A stretch of 64,000 nt of DNA from Rhodoblastus sp. (GTDB lineage: Bacteria > Pseudomonadota > Alphaproteobacteria > Rhizobiales > Beijerinckiaceae), in the NCBI RefSeq assembly GCF_019449565.1, contig NZ_JAGRPM010000038.1, positions 62,001 to 126,000 of the forward strand, in the 5' to 3' direction. Shown piece after piece: positions 40,608 to 50,350 of this stretch (position 1 is the first letter of the stretch; each line of letters opens with the position of its first letter). A model generated the notes under the pieces. It was not told where the DNA came from. It worked only from the letters and a program-made list of their open reading frames with translations, and did not search any database. The translations under genes and the position numbers were made by a program.

Positions 40608-41918
40608 TCAGCCCTCTTCCCGCTCCCGCCTGAGCTTTTCCCAATAATCCAGCCGCTTGCCGATCTCGCGCTCAAAACCGCGCTCGACTGGCCGGTAAAG
40701 CTTCTGCCGCCCCAGCTCCTCGGGCCAGTAGTTCTGGCCGGAAAAGGCGTCGGGTTCGTCATGGTCATAGGCGTAGCCAGAGCCATAGCCCTCGGATTTC
40801 ATCAGCTTGGTCGGGGCGTTCAAAATCACCTTGGGCGGCATGAGCGAGCCGCGTTCGCGCGCGAGGCGCATCGCCGCCTTGTAGGCGTTGTAATTGGCGT
40901 TGGATTTCGGCGCCGTGGCGCAATAGACGACGGCCTGCGCGATGGCCAGTTCGCCCTCCGGGCTGCCGAGAAAATCATAGGCGTCCTTGGCGGCATTGGC
41001 GATCACAAGCGCCTGCGGATCGGCGAGCCCGACATCCTCCACCGCCATGCGCACTACCCGGCGAGCAATGAACAAAGGGTCCTCGCCGGCGTCGAACATG
41101 CGCGCGAGATAATAGAGCGCCGCGTCCGGGTCCGAGCCGCGCACGGTCTTGTGCAAGGCGCTGATGAGATTGTAATGGCCCTCCTGCCCCTTGTCATAGA
41201 TCGGCGCGCGGCGCTGCACGATTTCGGTCAGGCTCTTCACGTCGAAAATTTCGCCGGGCCGGGCGGCGCGGAAAATCTCTTCCACCAGGGTCAAAGCGGC
41301 GCGGCCGTCGCCGTCCGCCATCCTAGCAAGGCTGGCGCGCGCCTCGGCGTCGAGCGGCAGTTGCTTGCCCTCGGCCTCCTCGGCGCGCTCCAGCAATTTC
41401 TCGATCGCCGCCGCGTCGAGGCTGTGGAAGGTCAGCACGCGGGCGCGCGAAAGCAACGCCGCGTTCAGCTCGAAGGACGGGTTTTCGGTGGTGGCGCCGA
41501 TCAGCGTGACCGTGCCGTCCTCCATCACCGGCAGGAAGGAATCCTGCTGGGCGCGATTGAAACGATGGATTTCGTCGATGAAGAGCAGCGTGCCCTGCCC
41601 TATGCGGCGCCGCGCCCTCGCCTCGTCGAAAATCTTCTTCAATTCGCCGACGCCGGAGAAAATCGCCGAGGCCTGGACGAAATTGAGCTTCGTCTCATGG
41701 GCCAGCAGTCGCGCGACCGTGGTCTTGCCCGTGCCGGGCGGGCCCCAGAAGATCAGGCTGCCGAGCGAGCCCGATTCGATCAGCCGGGTCAGCGCGCCAT
41801 TGGGGCCGAGCAAATGGTCCTGCCCCGCCACTTCGGCGAGGCTTTTGGGGCGCAGCCGTTCGGCCAGAGGACGCGGCGCGTCCCGCTCCAGTCCGGCGCT
41901 GGCGAAAAGATCGGTCAT
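40608..41918 (-). CDS. rarA: Replication-associated recombination protein RarA (MgsA)
   Basis: 436 residues from ATG 41918 (MTDLFASAG); nine codons upstream remain open. AAA+ clamp-loader-like ATPase: LRPKSLAEVAGQDHLLG, Walker A GPPGTGKTTVARLLA, Walker B FIDEIHRFNRAQQD, sensor 1 TVTLIGATTENPSFELN, and the C-terminal RarA-specific tetramer domain (KSNANYNAYKAAMRLARERG; YGSGYAYDHDEPD; QNYWPEELGRQKLYRPVERG). It acts at stalled replication forks. Full length. Confidence 0.95.
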   Translation of the reverse strand: MTDLFASAGLERDAPRPLAERLRPKSLAEVAGQDHLLGPNGALTRLIESGSLGSLIFWGPPGTGKTTVARLLAHETKLNFVQASAIFSGVGELKKIFDEARARRRIGQGTLLFIDEIHRFNRAQQDSFLPVMEDGTVTLIGATTENPSFELNAALLSRARVLTFHSLDAAAIEKLLERAEEAEGKQLPLDAEARASLARMADGDGRAALTLVEEIFRAARPGEIFDVKSLTEIVQRRAPIYDKGQEGHYNLISALHKTVRGSDPDAALYYLARMFDAGEDPLFIARRVVRMAVEDVGLADPQALVIANAAKDAYDFLGSPEGELAIAQAVVYCATAPKSNANYNAYKAAMRLARERGSLMPPKVILNAPTKLMKSEGYGSGYAYDHDEPDAFSGQNYWPEELGRQKLYRPVERGFEREIGKRLDYWEKLRREREEG

Positions 41919-42026
41919 GCGCCTTTTTCGCGCGTCTCGCGCCAAGGAGCAAGCGGAGTGGCAAGCCGGCGATTGACGGCGCCGGGCTTCCGGCTCTAAT
42001 CAGGCCGTCCGCGAAAGGAATCCCGC

Positions 42027-42734
42027 ATGTCCGATCTCTCCCCCGCCGCGCTGGAAAAGCAGCTCATCGCCGAAGAAACGGCCAAAATGCTGATCGAGGT
42101 CGGCGCCGTCCTGTTCAATTCGGAAAAGCCCTTCATCTTCACCTCGGGCTGGGCCAGCCCCGTCTATACCGACATGCGCAAGCTGATCGCCTTCCCGCGC
42201 CTGCGCAACGTGCTGCTGGATTTCGCGGTGAAAACGATCCAGCGCGAGATTGGCTATGAAAGCCTGGACATCATCGCCGGCGGCGAGACGGCGGGCATTC
42301 CCTACGCGGCCTGGATTTCCGACCGCCTCGCGTTGCCAATGCAATATGTCCGCAAGAAGCCCAAGGGTTTTGGCCGCAACGCCCGCATCGAGGGCGAAGT
42401 GACAGACGGCGCCCGCACCCTGCTCGTCGAGGACCTCGCCACGGACGGCGCCTCCAAGGTCAATTTCTGCTCCGCGCTGCGCGAGGCTGGCCAGAAATGC
42501 GACCATACCTTCGTGTTCTTCTTCTATGACATCTTCCCGCAGGCGCGGGCGGAACTGCGCAAGGACGGCATCGAACTGCATCAGCTCACAACCTGGTGGG
42601 ATGTGCTGAAAGTGGCGCGCGACACCATATATTTGCCGGACACGACGCTGGACGAAGTGGAGAAATTCCTCCACGCCCCGGCGGAATGGTCCGCCGCTCA
42701 TGGCGGCGCGTCGGAATTCGGCAAGAAGGCCTGA
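42027..42734 (+). CDS. pyrE: Orotate phosphoribosyltransferase
   Basis: 235 residues. PRPP-binding motif [21 protein letters not shown]-terminal [40 protein letters not shown], and [17 protein letters not shown] with the lysine-rich flexible loop. Converts orotate and PRPP to OMP. A 3-base gap and shared strand place the next secreted protein directly downstream, at 42740. Confidence 0.93.
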   Translation: MSDLSPAALEKQLIAEETAKMLIEVGAVLFNSEKPFIFTSGWASPVYTDMRKLIAFPRLRNVLLDFAVKTIQREIGYESLDIIAGGETAGIPYAAWISDRLALPMQYVRKKPKGFGRNARIEGEVTDGARTLLVEDLATDGASKVNFCSALREAGQKCDHTFVFFFYDIFPQARAELRKDGIELHQLTTWWDVLKVARDTIYLPDTTLDEVEKFLHAPAEWSAAHGGASEFGKKA

Positions 42735-42739
42735 TCCGG

Positions 42740-43447
42740 ATGCGGCGACTGGCCTTCGTTCTCGGCGCGACTTTTTCCTTGATCGGCGGTGCTTCTATCG
42801 CCGCCGGCGCCTCGTCCGAAGACCGGTTCTGCTCCGGCGCGTCCTTTTCCGACACGCCCACGCTGAACGTCGGCCGGATCAAGGCCGACGCCGGCAAGGT
42901 CAATTTCCGCAAGAATGGCGACGCCGCCAACGCCTGCCCCTCGACGGCGGCGGATTGCCAGGAAAAGGCCTATCTCGTGCCGGGCGATCTTGTCGTCCTC
43001 GGCGTGACGAAGGGCGATTTCGTCTGCGTCGATTACCAAACCGCCAAGGGAAGCCGCGGCGGCTGGCTTCCCGCCTCCGCCATCGAGCCGGCCCCTGCCG
43101 TGAGCGACCCAGCGAGCTGGACCGGCAAATGGAAGCGCATCGAGGCCGATATCAGCATTGAAAACTCGGGCGGCGGCCTCAAGGCCGAGGGGAACGCGAC
43201 GTTCGGCGCGCTCGACCCCGGCCGCGTGAAACGCGGCGCGGTCAATCTCGGCGAATTCTCCGGTCCTCTGCGCGTCAAGGGCGGCGAGGCGGTTTTCACG
43301 GACAAGGACGCCGATCCCAAGGACCCCGACGCCTCCTGCCGCCTGCGTATGGTCCGCGCCGGAGAGGTTCTTTTCGTGCAGGACAATATGCAATGCGGCG
43401 GGTTGAACGTGTCCTTTTCCGGGCTCTACCGGCGCGCAGGCAAATAG
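42740..43447 (+). CDS. Secreted protein with SH3-like segment, function unknown
   Basis: 235 residues from ATG 42740, six bases after pyrE; the longer upstream frame lies inside pyrE. Signal peptide 1-24 (RRLAFVLGATFSLIGGASIA then AGA). Mature part: a Cys in DRFCSGASF, an SH3-like NVGRIKADAGKVNFRKNG... with LVPGDLVVLGVTKGDFVCVD and GGWLPASAIEP, then a C-terminal lipocalin-like half (WTGKWKRIEADISIENSGGG; CRLRMVRAGEVLFVQDNMQC). Six Cys suggest disulfides in the periplasm. No enzyme motif. Confidence 0.75.
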   Translation: MRRLAFVLGATFSLIGGASIAAGASSEDRFCSGASFSDTPTLNVGRIKADAGKVNFRKNGDAANACPSTAADCQEKAYLVPGDLVVLGVTKGDFVCVDYQTAKGSRGGWLPASAIEPAPAVSDPASWTGKWKRIEADISIENSGGGLKAEGNATFGALDPGRVKRGAVNLGEFSGPLRVKGGEAVFTDKDADPKDPDASCRLRMVRAGEVLFVQDNMQCGGLNVSFSGLYRRAGK

Positions 43448-43600
43448 TCGGCGCGCGCCGCCGCGCGTCTTCTTATATTTTGCATATTCGACCTTTGAAC
43501 GGCCTCGGCCCCCGTCGCCTCTACTGGCAGGCCGCAGGACTTTCCGCCAATATCCCTGTCAGAACCGGCGCAAGATCCGGCATTCTGGAATGAGGGACGG

Positions 43601-44140
43601 ATGAAAATTTTTGCACTCGCGGCGGCCGTGATCGCCTTTGTCGCAGCGCCGGTTCAGGCGCATGGGCCGACCCGGCAGAAGATCGTCGAAACGGTCGAGA
43701 TCGCCAAGCCGGTCGATCAGGTTTGGGCCATCATCAAGGATTACGACGCCTTGTCGAAATGGCATCCGGCGGTCGCCTCCAGCGTCGCCGACAAGGGCAA
43801 TGAGGTCGGCTCCGTCCGCAAGGTCGTGCTGAAGGCGCCGGGCGATCCGAGCTTCGACGAAGTGCTCGAAAAATATGATGCCGCCGAACACAGCTATAAA
43901 TATGAAATTCCGAAGGTCGATCCAAAGATTCTTCCGGTGAACACCTATACCTCGACCATCAGTGTGCTCGACAATGGCAAGGGCGGCTCGACGGTCGAAT
44001 GGAAGGGCGCCTTCTATCGCGGCTATATGCTCAACGATCCCCCGCCCGAACTGAATGACGAGGCCTCCGCCGCCGCCGTGCGCGGGGTCTATCGGGCCGG
44101 TCTGGACAATATCAAGGCCCTCGCCGAATCCGGCAAATGA
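43601..44140 (+). CDS. SRPBCC (MxaD-like) periplasmic protein
   Basis: 179 residues. Signal peptide at 1-20 (ends VQA-H). START/SRPBCC domain: VETVEIAKPVDQVWAIIKDY, ALSKWHPAVASSVADKGNE and STVEWKGAFYRGYMLNDPPP. This resembles MxaD and related proteins found in PQQ methanol-dehydrogenase gene clusters, but no dehydrogenase is present here. It overlaps the next gene by 4 bases (ATGA at 44137-44140). Confidence 0.75.
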   Translation: MKIFALAAAVIAFVAAPVQAHGPTRQKIVETVEIAKPVDQVWAIIKDYDALSKWHPAVASSVADKGNEVGSVRKVVLKAPGDPSFDEVLEKYDAAEHSYKYEIPKVDPKILPVNTYTSTISVLDNGKGGSTVEWKGAFYRGYMLNDPPPELNDEASAAAVRGVYRAGLDNIKALAESGK

Positions 44141-45105
44141 TCGCGCGTATCGGCTTCGCCCTGCTCGCCCTGATGGGCGCGGCGCGGGCGGAGCCCCTTG
44201 CTTACATAACCGACCAGGGCGCCGACGCGGTCTCCGTCATCGATCTCGCCCAAGGCCGCATTGTCGAAACCGTGAAAGTCGGGGAAAAGCCAGCCGGAGT
44301 GGCTGTCGCGCCAGGCGGAGGACGGATTTACGTCTCCAATCCCGAAGGCCACAGCATTTCGGTCCTGGCCCGGAGCACGGATGGAACCCATCAGGTTCTT
44401 GCCGAAATCGCCGCCGGCCAGGGGCCGCTCGGCCTTGCGCTCGACGCGACGGGTCAGCGCCTGTTCGCTGCCGACTGGTATACGGACCGCGTCAGCGTGA
44501 TCGATACGGATAAGCTCGCCGTGACCGGGGAAATCAAGGTCGGCCAGTCGCCGTCCGGCATGGCCGTCAGCCCGGATAATCGCTGGCTCTATGTCGCCAA
44601 TCGCGAGAGCGACAGCGTTTCAGTGGTCGATATGGCGAACCTGCGCAGCGCCGCCGAAATCGCGGTGGGCAAGGCGCCCTTCGGCGTGACCTATGATCCC
44701 AATGGCCCCGACGGGCCGCGCGTGCTGGTCGCCAATGTGCAGTCGGGCGACGTCTCGGTGATCGACACGGCCACGCGGCGCGAGACGCGGCGGCTGAAGG
44801 TGAAAAGCTTTCCCTATGCCGTCGCGGCGACGAGGGACGGCGCGCGCCTGTTCGTGACCAACCAGCATGACGACAGCGTCTCGGTCTTCGACGGTCGGAG
44901 CTATGAACCGCTTGCAACCATCGCCATCTGCGGCTTCCCGGAAGGCTTGGCGGTCTCGCCCGATCAAAGCGAGGCCATGGCCGCGTGCTGGATGGACGAT
45001 GTTCTCGCAGTCATCGACGTGAAGAGCTTGAAGATGACCAGAAAAATCCCGGCCGGCGCCAGCCCCCGCGCCTTCGGACAATTCATCGCGCCCGACGCGC
45101 GATGA
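44137..45105 (+). CDS. YVTN-type beta-propeller protein
   Basis: 322 residues; weak signal sequence (MIARIGFALLALMGAARAEP). At least six propeller blades with the YVTN/NHL-like repeat: YITDQGADAVSVIDLAQGRI, VSNPEGHSISVLARS, YVANRESDSVSVVDMANLRS, VANVQSGDVSVIDTATRRE, VTNQHDDSVSVFDGRSYEPL and MAACWMDDVLAVIDVKSLKM. Such proteins accompany PQQ-dependent dehydrogenases in methylotrophs (catabolism-associated beta-propellers). Translationally coupled to the SRPBCC gene. Role inferred from association only. Confidence 0.82.
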   Translation: MIARIGFALLALMGAARAEPLAYITDQGADAVSVIDLAQGRIVETVKVGEKPAGVAVAPGGGRIYVSNPEGHSISVLARSTDGTHQVLAEIAAGQGPLGLALDATGQRLFAADWYTDRVSVIDTDKLAVTGEIKVGQSPSGMAVSPDNRWLYVANRESDSVSVVDMANLRSAAEIAVGKAPFGVTYDPNGPDGPRVLVANVQSGDVSVIDTATRRETRRLKVKSFPYAVAATRDGARLFVTNQHDDSVSVFDGRSYEPLATIAICGFPEGLAVSPDQSEAMAACWMDDVLAVIDVKSLKMTRKIPAGASPRAFGQFIAPDAR

Positions 45106-45107
45106 GT

Positions 45108-45497
45108 TCACCACATGTCGAGGGCGACGCGGGCTTCGTCCGACATGCGGCTCTGGTCCCACGGCGGGTCGAACACCATGCTGACCTCGACCCCCGCGAC
45201 GCCCGGAACGGCGGAAACAGCGTTCTCGACCCAGATCGGCATCTCGCCCGCCACTGGGCAGCCCGGCGCGGTGAGGGTCATGTCGATCTTGACGAAGCGG
45301 CTCTCGTCGATATCGACACGATAGATCAGGCCCAGCTCGTAAATGTCGGCCGGGATCTCCGGGTCGTAAACCGTCTTCATCGCCGCGATGATCTCGTCGG
45401 TGAGGCGGTCCAGCTCTTCCGGCGCAATGGCGTCCTGCGCGGCGATGGTCGGCCGGTTCGGCTGAACTTCGACTTCGGGCTTGGCATGTTCATTCAT
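45108..45497 (-). CDS. sufT: SufT/DUF59 (MIP18-type) iron-sulfur assembly protein
   Basis: 129 residues from ATG 45497 (an ATG at 45506 is possible). N-terminal variable, then the DUF59 core LTDEIIAAMKTVYDPEIPAD, IYELGLIYRVDID and LTAPGCPVAGEMPIWVENAV with the conserved Cys (TAPGC). Ends FDPPWDQSRMSDEARVALDMW. It matures Fe-S proteins in the Suf pathway. Last gene of the suf cluster; starts 14 bases after the sufS stop. Confidence 0.88.
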   Translation of the reverse strand: MNEHAKPEVEVQPNRPTIAAQDAIAPEELDRLTDEIIAAMKTVYDPEIPADIYELGLIYRVDIDESRFVKIDMTLTAPGCPVAGEMPIWVENAVSAVPGVAGVEVSMVFDPPWDQSRMSDEARVALDMW

Positions 45498-45510
45498 TGC
45501 GAGCATCCGA

Positions 45511-46752
45511 TCAAGCAAAGAGATGGGCGGCGCGATCCAGCGCCGCAACCAGGGCGTCGATTTCCGCGCGCGTGTTATAGAGCGCGAAGCTTGCCCGGCA
45601 AGTGGAGGTGACGCCGAAGCGCGCCAGCAAGGGCTGCGCGCAATGGGTGCCAGCGCGGACCGCCACGCCGGAGCGGTCGATCACGGTGGAGACGTCATGG
45701 GCGTGCGCCCCGTTCATCTCGAAGGAGAACAGGGCCCCCTTGCCCGGCGCCGTGCCGAACAGCCGCAGATAGGGCAATTCGCCGAGGCGCTGCGCGGCAT
45801 AGGCGGTGAGATCGGCCTCATGGGCGTGGATGGCGTCGCGGCCTATGCGCTCCATATAGTCGAGCGCGGCGCCAAGGCCGATCGCCTCGACGATGGGCGG
45901 GGTGCCAGCCTCGAAGCGGTGCGGCGGGACGCCATAGGTCACATTGTCCATGGTGACCGTCTCGATCATTTCGCCGCCGCCTGCGAAGGGCGGCAGGCGC
46001 GACAGCCATTCTTTCTTGCCGTAAAGCGCGCCGATTCCAGTCGGGCCGTAAAGCTTGTGGCCCGTTACGACATAGAAATCGACATCGAGTTCGCGCACAT
46101 CCACGTCGCAATGGACCGCGCCCTGCGAGCCGTCGACGAGGACCGGGATGCCGCGCTCATGGGCGAGGCGGACGATCTCCTTGACCGGCGTCACCGTGCC
46201 CAGCACGTTGGACATATGGGTGATGGCGACGATCTTGGTCTTGTCGCTCAGCGCCGCCTCGAATTTGTCGAGCGAAAAAGAGCCGTCGTCCTCGACATCG
46301 ACCCATTTCAGCACCGCGCCCTTGCGCTCGCGCAGGAAATGCCAAGGCACGATATTGGAATGATGCTCCATGATGGAGAGCACGATCTCGTCGCCCTCAC
46401 CGATATGGGCCAGCCCATAGGAGGACGCCACAAGGTTCAGCGCCTCGGTCGCGCCTCGCGTAAAAATGATTTCGTCGGTCGAGCCGGCGTTGAGGAAGGC
46501 GCGCATTTTTTCGCGCGCCGCCTCGAAGGCGTCGGTCGCGGCGTTGGCGAGATAATGCAACCCGCGATGGACGTTGGAATATTCATGCTCGAAGACATGA
46601 ACCATGCGGTCCATCACCGCGCGCGGCTTCTGCGCCGAGGCGGCGTTGTCGAGATAGACCAGAGCCTTGCCATAGGGCCGCTCGGCCAGAATGGGAAAGT
46701 CCGCGCGGATTTTCTCGATGTCGTATGGGGCGATTTTCACCGACTGGTTCAT
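45511..46752 (-). CDS. sufS: Cysteine desulfurase SufS
   Basis: 413 residues. PLP Lys in VVTGHKLYGPTGIGALYG and the active Cys in AVRAGTHCAQPLLARFG; other features: GLHYLANAATDAFEAAREKM, NLVASSYGLAHIGEGDEIVL and HISNVL-type THMSNVLGTV. Type II desulfurase giving persulfide sulfur to SufB/C/D. The start overlaps the sufD stop (ATGA at 46749-46752). No sufE/sufU is visible in the window. Confidence 0.95.
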   Translation of the reverse strand: MNQSVKIAPYDIEKIRADFPILAERPYGKALVYLDNAASAQKPRAVMDRMVHVFEHEYSNVHRGLHYLANAATDAFEAAREKMRAFLNAGSTDEIIFTRGATEALNLVASSYGLAHIGEGDEIVLSIMEHHSNIVPWHFLRERKGAVLKWVDVEDDGSFSLDKFEAALSDKTKIVAITHMSNVLGTVTPVKEIVRLAHERGIPVLVDGSQGAVHCDVDVRELDVDFYVVTGHKLYGPTGIGALYGKKEWLSRLPPFAGGGEMIETVTMDNVTYGVPPHRFEAGTPPIVEAIGLGAALDYMERIGRDAIHAHEADLTAYAAQRLGELPYLRLFGTAPGKGALFSFEMNGAHAHDVSTVIDRSGVAVRAGTHCAQPLLARFGVTSTCRASFALYNTRAEIDALVAALDRAAHLFA

Positions 46753-48020
46753 GTGAATGCTCCATCGGCGAGAAGAAGAGCGAGATCGGCGCTGAGCAGG
46801 TCGCGCAGGCGCTCGTCCTTCAGATCATCGAAGGCCTCGGCGGCGAAGGCCTCGACCAGAATGGCTTGCGACTCGGCGCGCGGGATGCCACGCGATTCCA
46901 TATAGAAAAGCTGGCTTGCGTCCAGCTTCGCGCAAGCGGCCCCATGGCCGCAGGCAACGTCGTCGGCGAAAATCTCCAGCTCGGGCTTGGACGACATCGC
47001 GGCGTCATCGGACAGCAGCAGCGCGCGGCAAAGCATTTTGCCGTCGGTCTTCTGCGCATGCGGCGGAACGACGATCTTGCCCTGGAATACGCCATCGGCC
47101 TGATCGGCGAGCACATATTTGAATGTCTCACGGCTGAGGCAGGCGGGCGCGTCATGATCGAGCGTCAAAGTGACGTCGGCATGCTCCCGCCCGCGCAGCA
47201 GGGTCGCGCCGCTCAGGTGGATTTGGCCATTGGCGCCGTCGCAGGAGACGAAATACTGACGGCGCAGGAAGGGCGCGCCAGCCAGCAGCGAGACGGCGCG
47301 CAATTGCGCCTCTGAGCCGAGACGCGCGACGAAATTCTGCACCTCGACCGCGCCGCCTTCCAGCGAGCGGCAGGCATAATCGAGTTGCGCGCCGCGCCCG
47401 AGCGAGACGAAAAGCGCGCTGTCGCCGAAGCCCTCAGCGCCCTCGGCGCGCGTCTCCACGAGCGAGGCGTGCGCGCCTTCGCCCAGCACGACGAGATGAT
47501 GCGCGAAGCGGCTCAGCGCGCCCGAAGCGCTGTCGAGCGCGACCAGCTCCAGGATTTTTTCAACCTGCGCCCCGGCCGCGATTTCAATCGCGACGCCGCC
47601 CTGCGCGAAGGCCGCGTTGAGGTCGAGCAGAGCGTCGTCCGCTCCTCGCGAGAGACTCTTCAGCGCAGGCTCGTCCGCCTTGAGCGCACGCACGCTCAGG
47701 CCCGGAGTCGACGATAGGTCATCCGACAGTTCGCGAATGAAATAGCCGTCAACGGTGACGATGCTGAGCCGGTCGGAAGGCGCAAGTTTTTGCTTGGCGC
47801 GGGCCAGAGCCGCAGCGTCCGGCCGCGCCGCCAGCGGCGGGGCCGCGCGCAATTTGGCACGCAGATCGGTGTAATGCCAGGCCTCGTTGCGGCGCGACGG
47901 CAGGCCCGCGCGGGCGAAACGCTCCGCCGCCGCCTGGCGTTCGCCATCGACCGGCTCAAGCGCGAAGCGCGCAAGAAAGTCCTGCTCGGCTTGCGTGGGA
48001 TTTTGCAATAGCGCGCCCAT
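46749..48020 (-). CDS. sufD: Fe-S assembly protein SufD
   Basis: 423 residues from ATG 48020 (GTG 48023 also in frame). Ends in the conserved SufBD core: CDGANGQIHLSGATLLRGRE, CRALLLSDDAAMSSKPELEI and DDVACGHGAACAKLDASQLF with the conserved His and YMESRGIPRAESQAILVEAF. It is the beta-helix scaffold partner of SufB and SufC. The start overlaps sufC's stop by 3 bases. Confidence 0.95.
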   Translation of the reverse strand: MGALLQNPTQAEQDFLARFALEPVDGERQAAAERFARAGLPSRRNEAWHYTDLRAKLRAAPPLAARPDAAALARAKQKLAPSDRLSIVTVDGYFIRELSDDLSSTPGLSVRALKADEPALKSLSRGADDALLDLNAAFAQGGVAIEIAAGAQVEKILELVALDSASGALSRFAHHLVVLGEGAHASLVETRAEGAEGFGDSALFVSLGRGAQLDYACRSLEGGAVEVQNFVARLGSEAQLRAVSLLAGAPFLRRQYFVSCDGANGQIHLSGATLLRGREHADVTLTLDHDAPACLSRETFKYVLADQADGVFQGKIVVPPHAQKTDGKMLCRALLLSDDAAMSSKPELEIFADDVACGHGAACAKLDASQLFYMESRGIPRAESQAILVEAFAAEAFDDLKDERLRDLLSADLALLLADGAFT

Positions 48021-48769
48021 CACGCGGCCTCTTCGATGTAATCGGCATAGCCGCTCTTTTCGAGTTCGAGCGCAAGCTCCGGCCCGCCGCTTTTGACGAT
48101 GCGGCCCCTGGACATGACATGCACCGAGTCCGGCGCGATATAGTCGAGCAGGCGCTGGTAATGGGTGATGACCAGCAGACCGCGATCCTTGGAGCGCAAG
48201 GCGTTGACGCCCTCGGCGCAGACCCGCAAGGCGTCAATATCGAGGCCCGAATCCATCTCGTCCAGAATGGCGAATTTCGGCTCCAGCAGCGCCATTTGCA
48301 GGATTTCCATGCGCTTCTTTTCGCCGCCGGAAAAGCCCAGATTGACCGGGCGCTTGAGCATGTCCAGCGGAATATTGAGTTTGCTCGCGGCCCCGCGCAC
48401 CCGTCTCATGAAGTCCGGAATCGAAAGCTCGTCCTCGTTACGCGCCTTGCGCTGGGCGTTGAGCGCCGCCTTGAGAAAGGTCATGGTCGTGACGCCGGGG
48501 ATTTCCAGCGGATATTGAAACACGAGAAACAGTCCGAGCGCCGCGCGCTCGGACGGCGTCTTGTCGAGCAGGTCCACGCCGTCGAGCCGGATCGAGCCTT
48601 CCGTCACTTCATAATCGGCCCGGCCGGCGATAACGTAAGAGAGCGTCGATTTGCCGGAGCCGTTCGGCCCCATGATCGCGGCGACCTCGCCATCGGCGAC
48701 GGTCAGGGAAAGGCCGTCGATGATCTTCTTGCCGGCGATGGAAATGTGGAGATTGTTGATTTCGAGCAT
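48020..48769 (-). CDS. sufC: Fe-S assembly ATPase SufC
   Basis: 249 residues from ATG 48769 (MLEINNLHISIAGKK). Walker A MGPNGSGKSTLS, Q-loop LVFQYPLEIPGV, ABC signature LGFSGGEKKRMEILQ, Walker B FAILDEMDSGLDIDAL, H-loop VITHYQRLLDYI. Soluble ABC ATPase that powers SufB2C2D. The open frame extends 19 codons upstream but these lie after the sufB stop and are not coding. 37 bases separate it from sufB. Confidence 0.95.
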   Translation of the reverse strand: MLEINNLHISIAGKKIIDGLSLTVADGEVAAIMGPNGSGKSTLSYVIAGRADYEVTEGSIRLDGVDLLDKTPSERAALGLFLVFQYPLEIPGVTTMTFLKAALNAQRKARNEDELSIPDFMRRVRGAASKLNIPLDMLKRPVNLGFSGGEKKRMEILQMALLEPKFAILDEMDSGLDIDALRVCAEGVNALRSKDRGLLVITHYQRLLDYIAPDSVHVMSRGRIVKSGGPELALELEKSGYADYIEEAA

Positions 48770-48806
48770 GGTTGAACCTTGAAAAAAGAGCGCGAGGGCG
48801 CGGGCG

Positions 48807-50288
48807 TCAGCCGACGCTGCCCTCAAGCGAAATGGCGATCAGTTTTTGCGCTTCGACGGCGAACTCCATCGGAAGCTGCTGCAACACGTCGCGCACAAAA
48901 CCATTGACGATCAGCGCCGTCGCCTCCTCGGCGGAAAGGCCGCGCTGCATGCAATAGAACAGCTGGTCGTCCGAGATTTTCGACGTCGTCGCCTCATGCT
49001 CGAACAAAGCGGAGGAATTCTTCGCCTCAATATAGGGCACGGTGTGAGCGCCGCATTTATTCCCGATCAGCAGGGAATCGCATTGCGTGAAATTGCGCGC
49101 GTTGACCGCCTTGCGATGCGCAGAAATCTGGCCGCGATAGGTGTTCTGCGAATGGCCGGCGGCGATGCCTTTGGAAATCACCCGGCTCGACGTATTGGCG
49201 CCGAGATGCAGCATTTTGGTGCCGGAATCGACCTGCTGCCAGCCGTTGGAAATGGCGATCGAATAGAATTCTCCGCGCGAGTCATCGCCCCGCAAAATGC
49301 AGGATGGGTATTTCCAGGTGATTGCCGAGCCGGTCTCGACCTGTGTCCAGGAGATTTTCGAGCGGTCGCCGCGACAGTCGCCGCGCTTGGTGACGAAGTT
49401 GTAAATGCCGCCTTTGCCCTCGCTGTCGCCGGGATACCAGTTCTGCACCGTGGAATATTTGATCTCCGCGTCGTCATGCGCGATCAGCTCGACCACGGCC
49501 GCATGGAGCTGGTTCTCGTCGCGCTGCGGCGCGGTGCAGCCTTCGAGATAGGAGACGTAAGAACCCTTGTCCGCGATGATGAGCGTACGCTCGAACTGGC
49601 CGGTGTTCTTCTCGTTGATGCGGAAATAGGTCGAAAGCTCCATCGGGCAGCGCACGCCCGGCGGCACATAGACGAAGGAGCCGTCGGAAAACACCGCCGA
49701 ATTGAGCGTGGCGAAATAATTGTCGGTGACCGGCACGACCGAGCCGAGATATTTCTTCACCAGCTCAGGATGGGTCTGGATCGCCTCCGAAATCGGGCAG
49801 AAAATGACGCCGGCCCTGGCCAACTCCGCCTTGAAGGTGGTCGCCACCGAAACGGAATCGAACACGGCGTCGACCGCGACCTTGCGCGCGTTCGGGTCCG
49901 GCTGCACGCCAGCCAGAAGCTCCTGCTCGCGCAGGGGAATGCCGAGCTTTTCATAAACGCGCAGCAGTTCGGGATCGACCTCATCGAGGGATTTGGGGCC
50001 CTCTGCGCTTTTCGGCGCGGAATAATAATAGAGGTCCTGATAATCGATGGGCGGATAATGCACGCGCGCCCATTTGGGCTCGGTCATGGTCAGCCAACGC
50101 CGGAAGGCGTCGAGTCGCCATTCCATCATCCATTCCGGCTCGTTCTTCTTCGCCGAAATGAAGCGGACCGTGTCCTCATCGAGACCTTTTGGGGCCTTAT
50201 CGGATTCGATATCAGTGAAAAAGCCGTATTTATAAGCGTCGACGTCAAGCGTCTTTACCTTGTCGACAGTCTCCTGGACAGCCGCCAT
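48807..50288 (-). CDS. sufB: Fe-S assembly protein SufB
   Basis: 493 residues from ATG 50288 (AGGAGAATCAAG just upstream). Core features: [99 protein letters not shown], and [20 protein letters not shown] with [20 protein letters not shown]. It holds the nascent Fe-S cluster. Second gene of the operon, after the nifS-like desulfurase. Confidence 0.96.
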   Translation of the reverse strand: MAAVQETVDKVKTLDVDAYKYGFFTDIESDKAPKGLDEDTVRFISAKKNEPEWMMEWRLDAFRRWLTMTEPKWARVHYPPIDYQDLYYYSAPKSAEGPKSLDEVDPELLRVYEKLGIPLREQELLAGVQPDPNARKVAVDAVFDSVSVATTFKAELARAGVIFCPISEAIQTHPELVKKYLGSVVPVTDNYFATLNSAVFSDGSFVYVPPGVRCPMELSTYFRINEKNTGQFERTLIIADKGSYVSYLEGCTAPQRDENQLHAAVVELIAHDDAEIKYSTVQNWYPGDSEGKGGIYNFVTKRGDCRGDRSKISWTQVETGSAITWKYPSCILRGDDSRGEFYSIAISNGWQQVDSGTKMLHLGANTSSRVISKGIAAGHSQNTYRGQISAHRKAVNARNFTQCDSLLIGNKCGAHTVPYIEAKNSSALFEHEATTSKISDDQLFYCMQRGLSAEEATALIVNGFVRDVLQQLPMEFAVEAQKLIAISLEGSVG

Positions 50289-50350
50289 CTTGATTCTCCT
50301 CACCTAACGCGGGTTCAAGGCCCGCTGGTTGAGTCCATGTCTGAAGCGGA

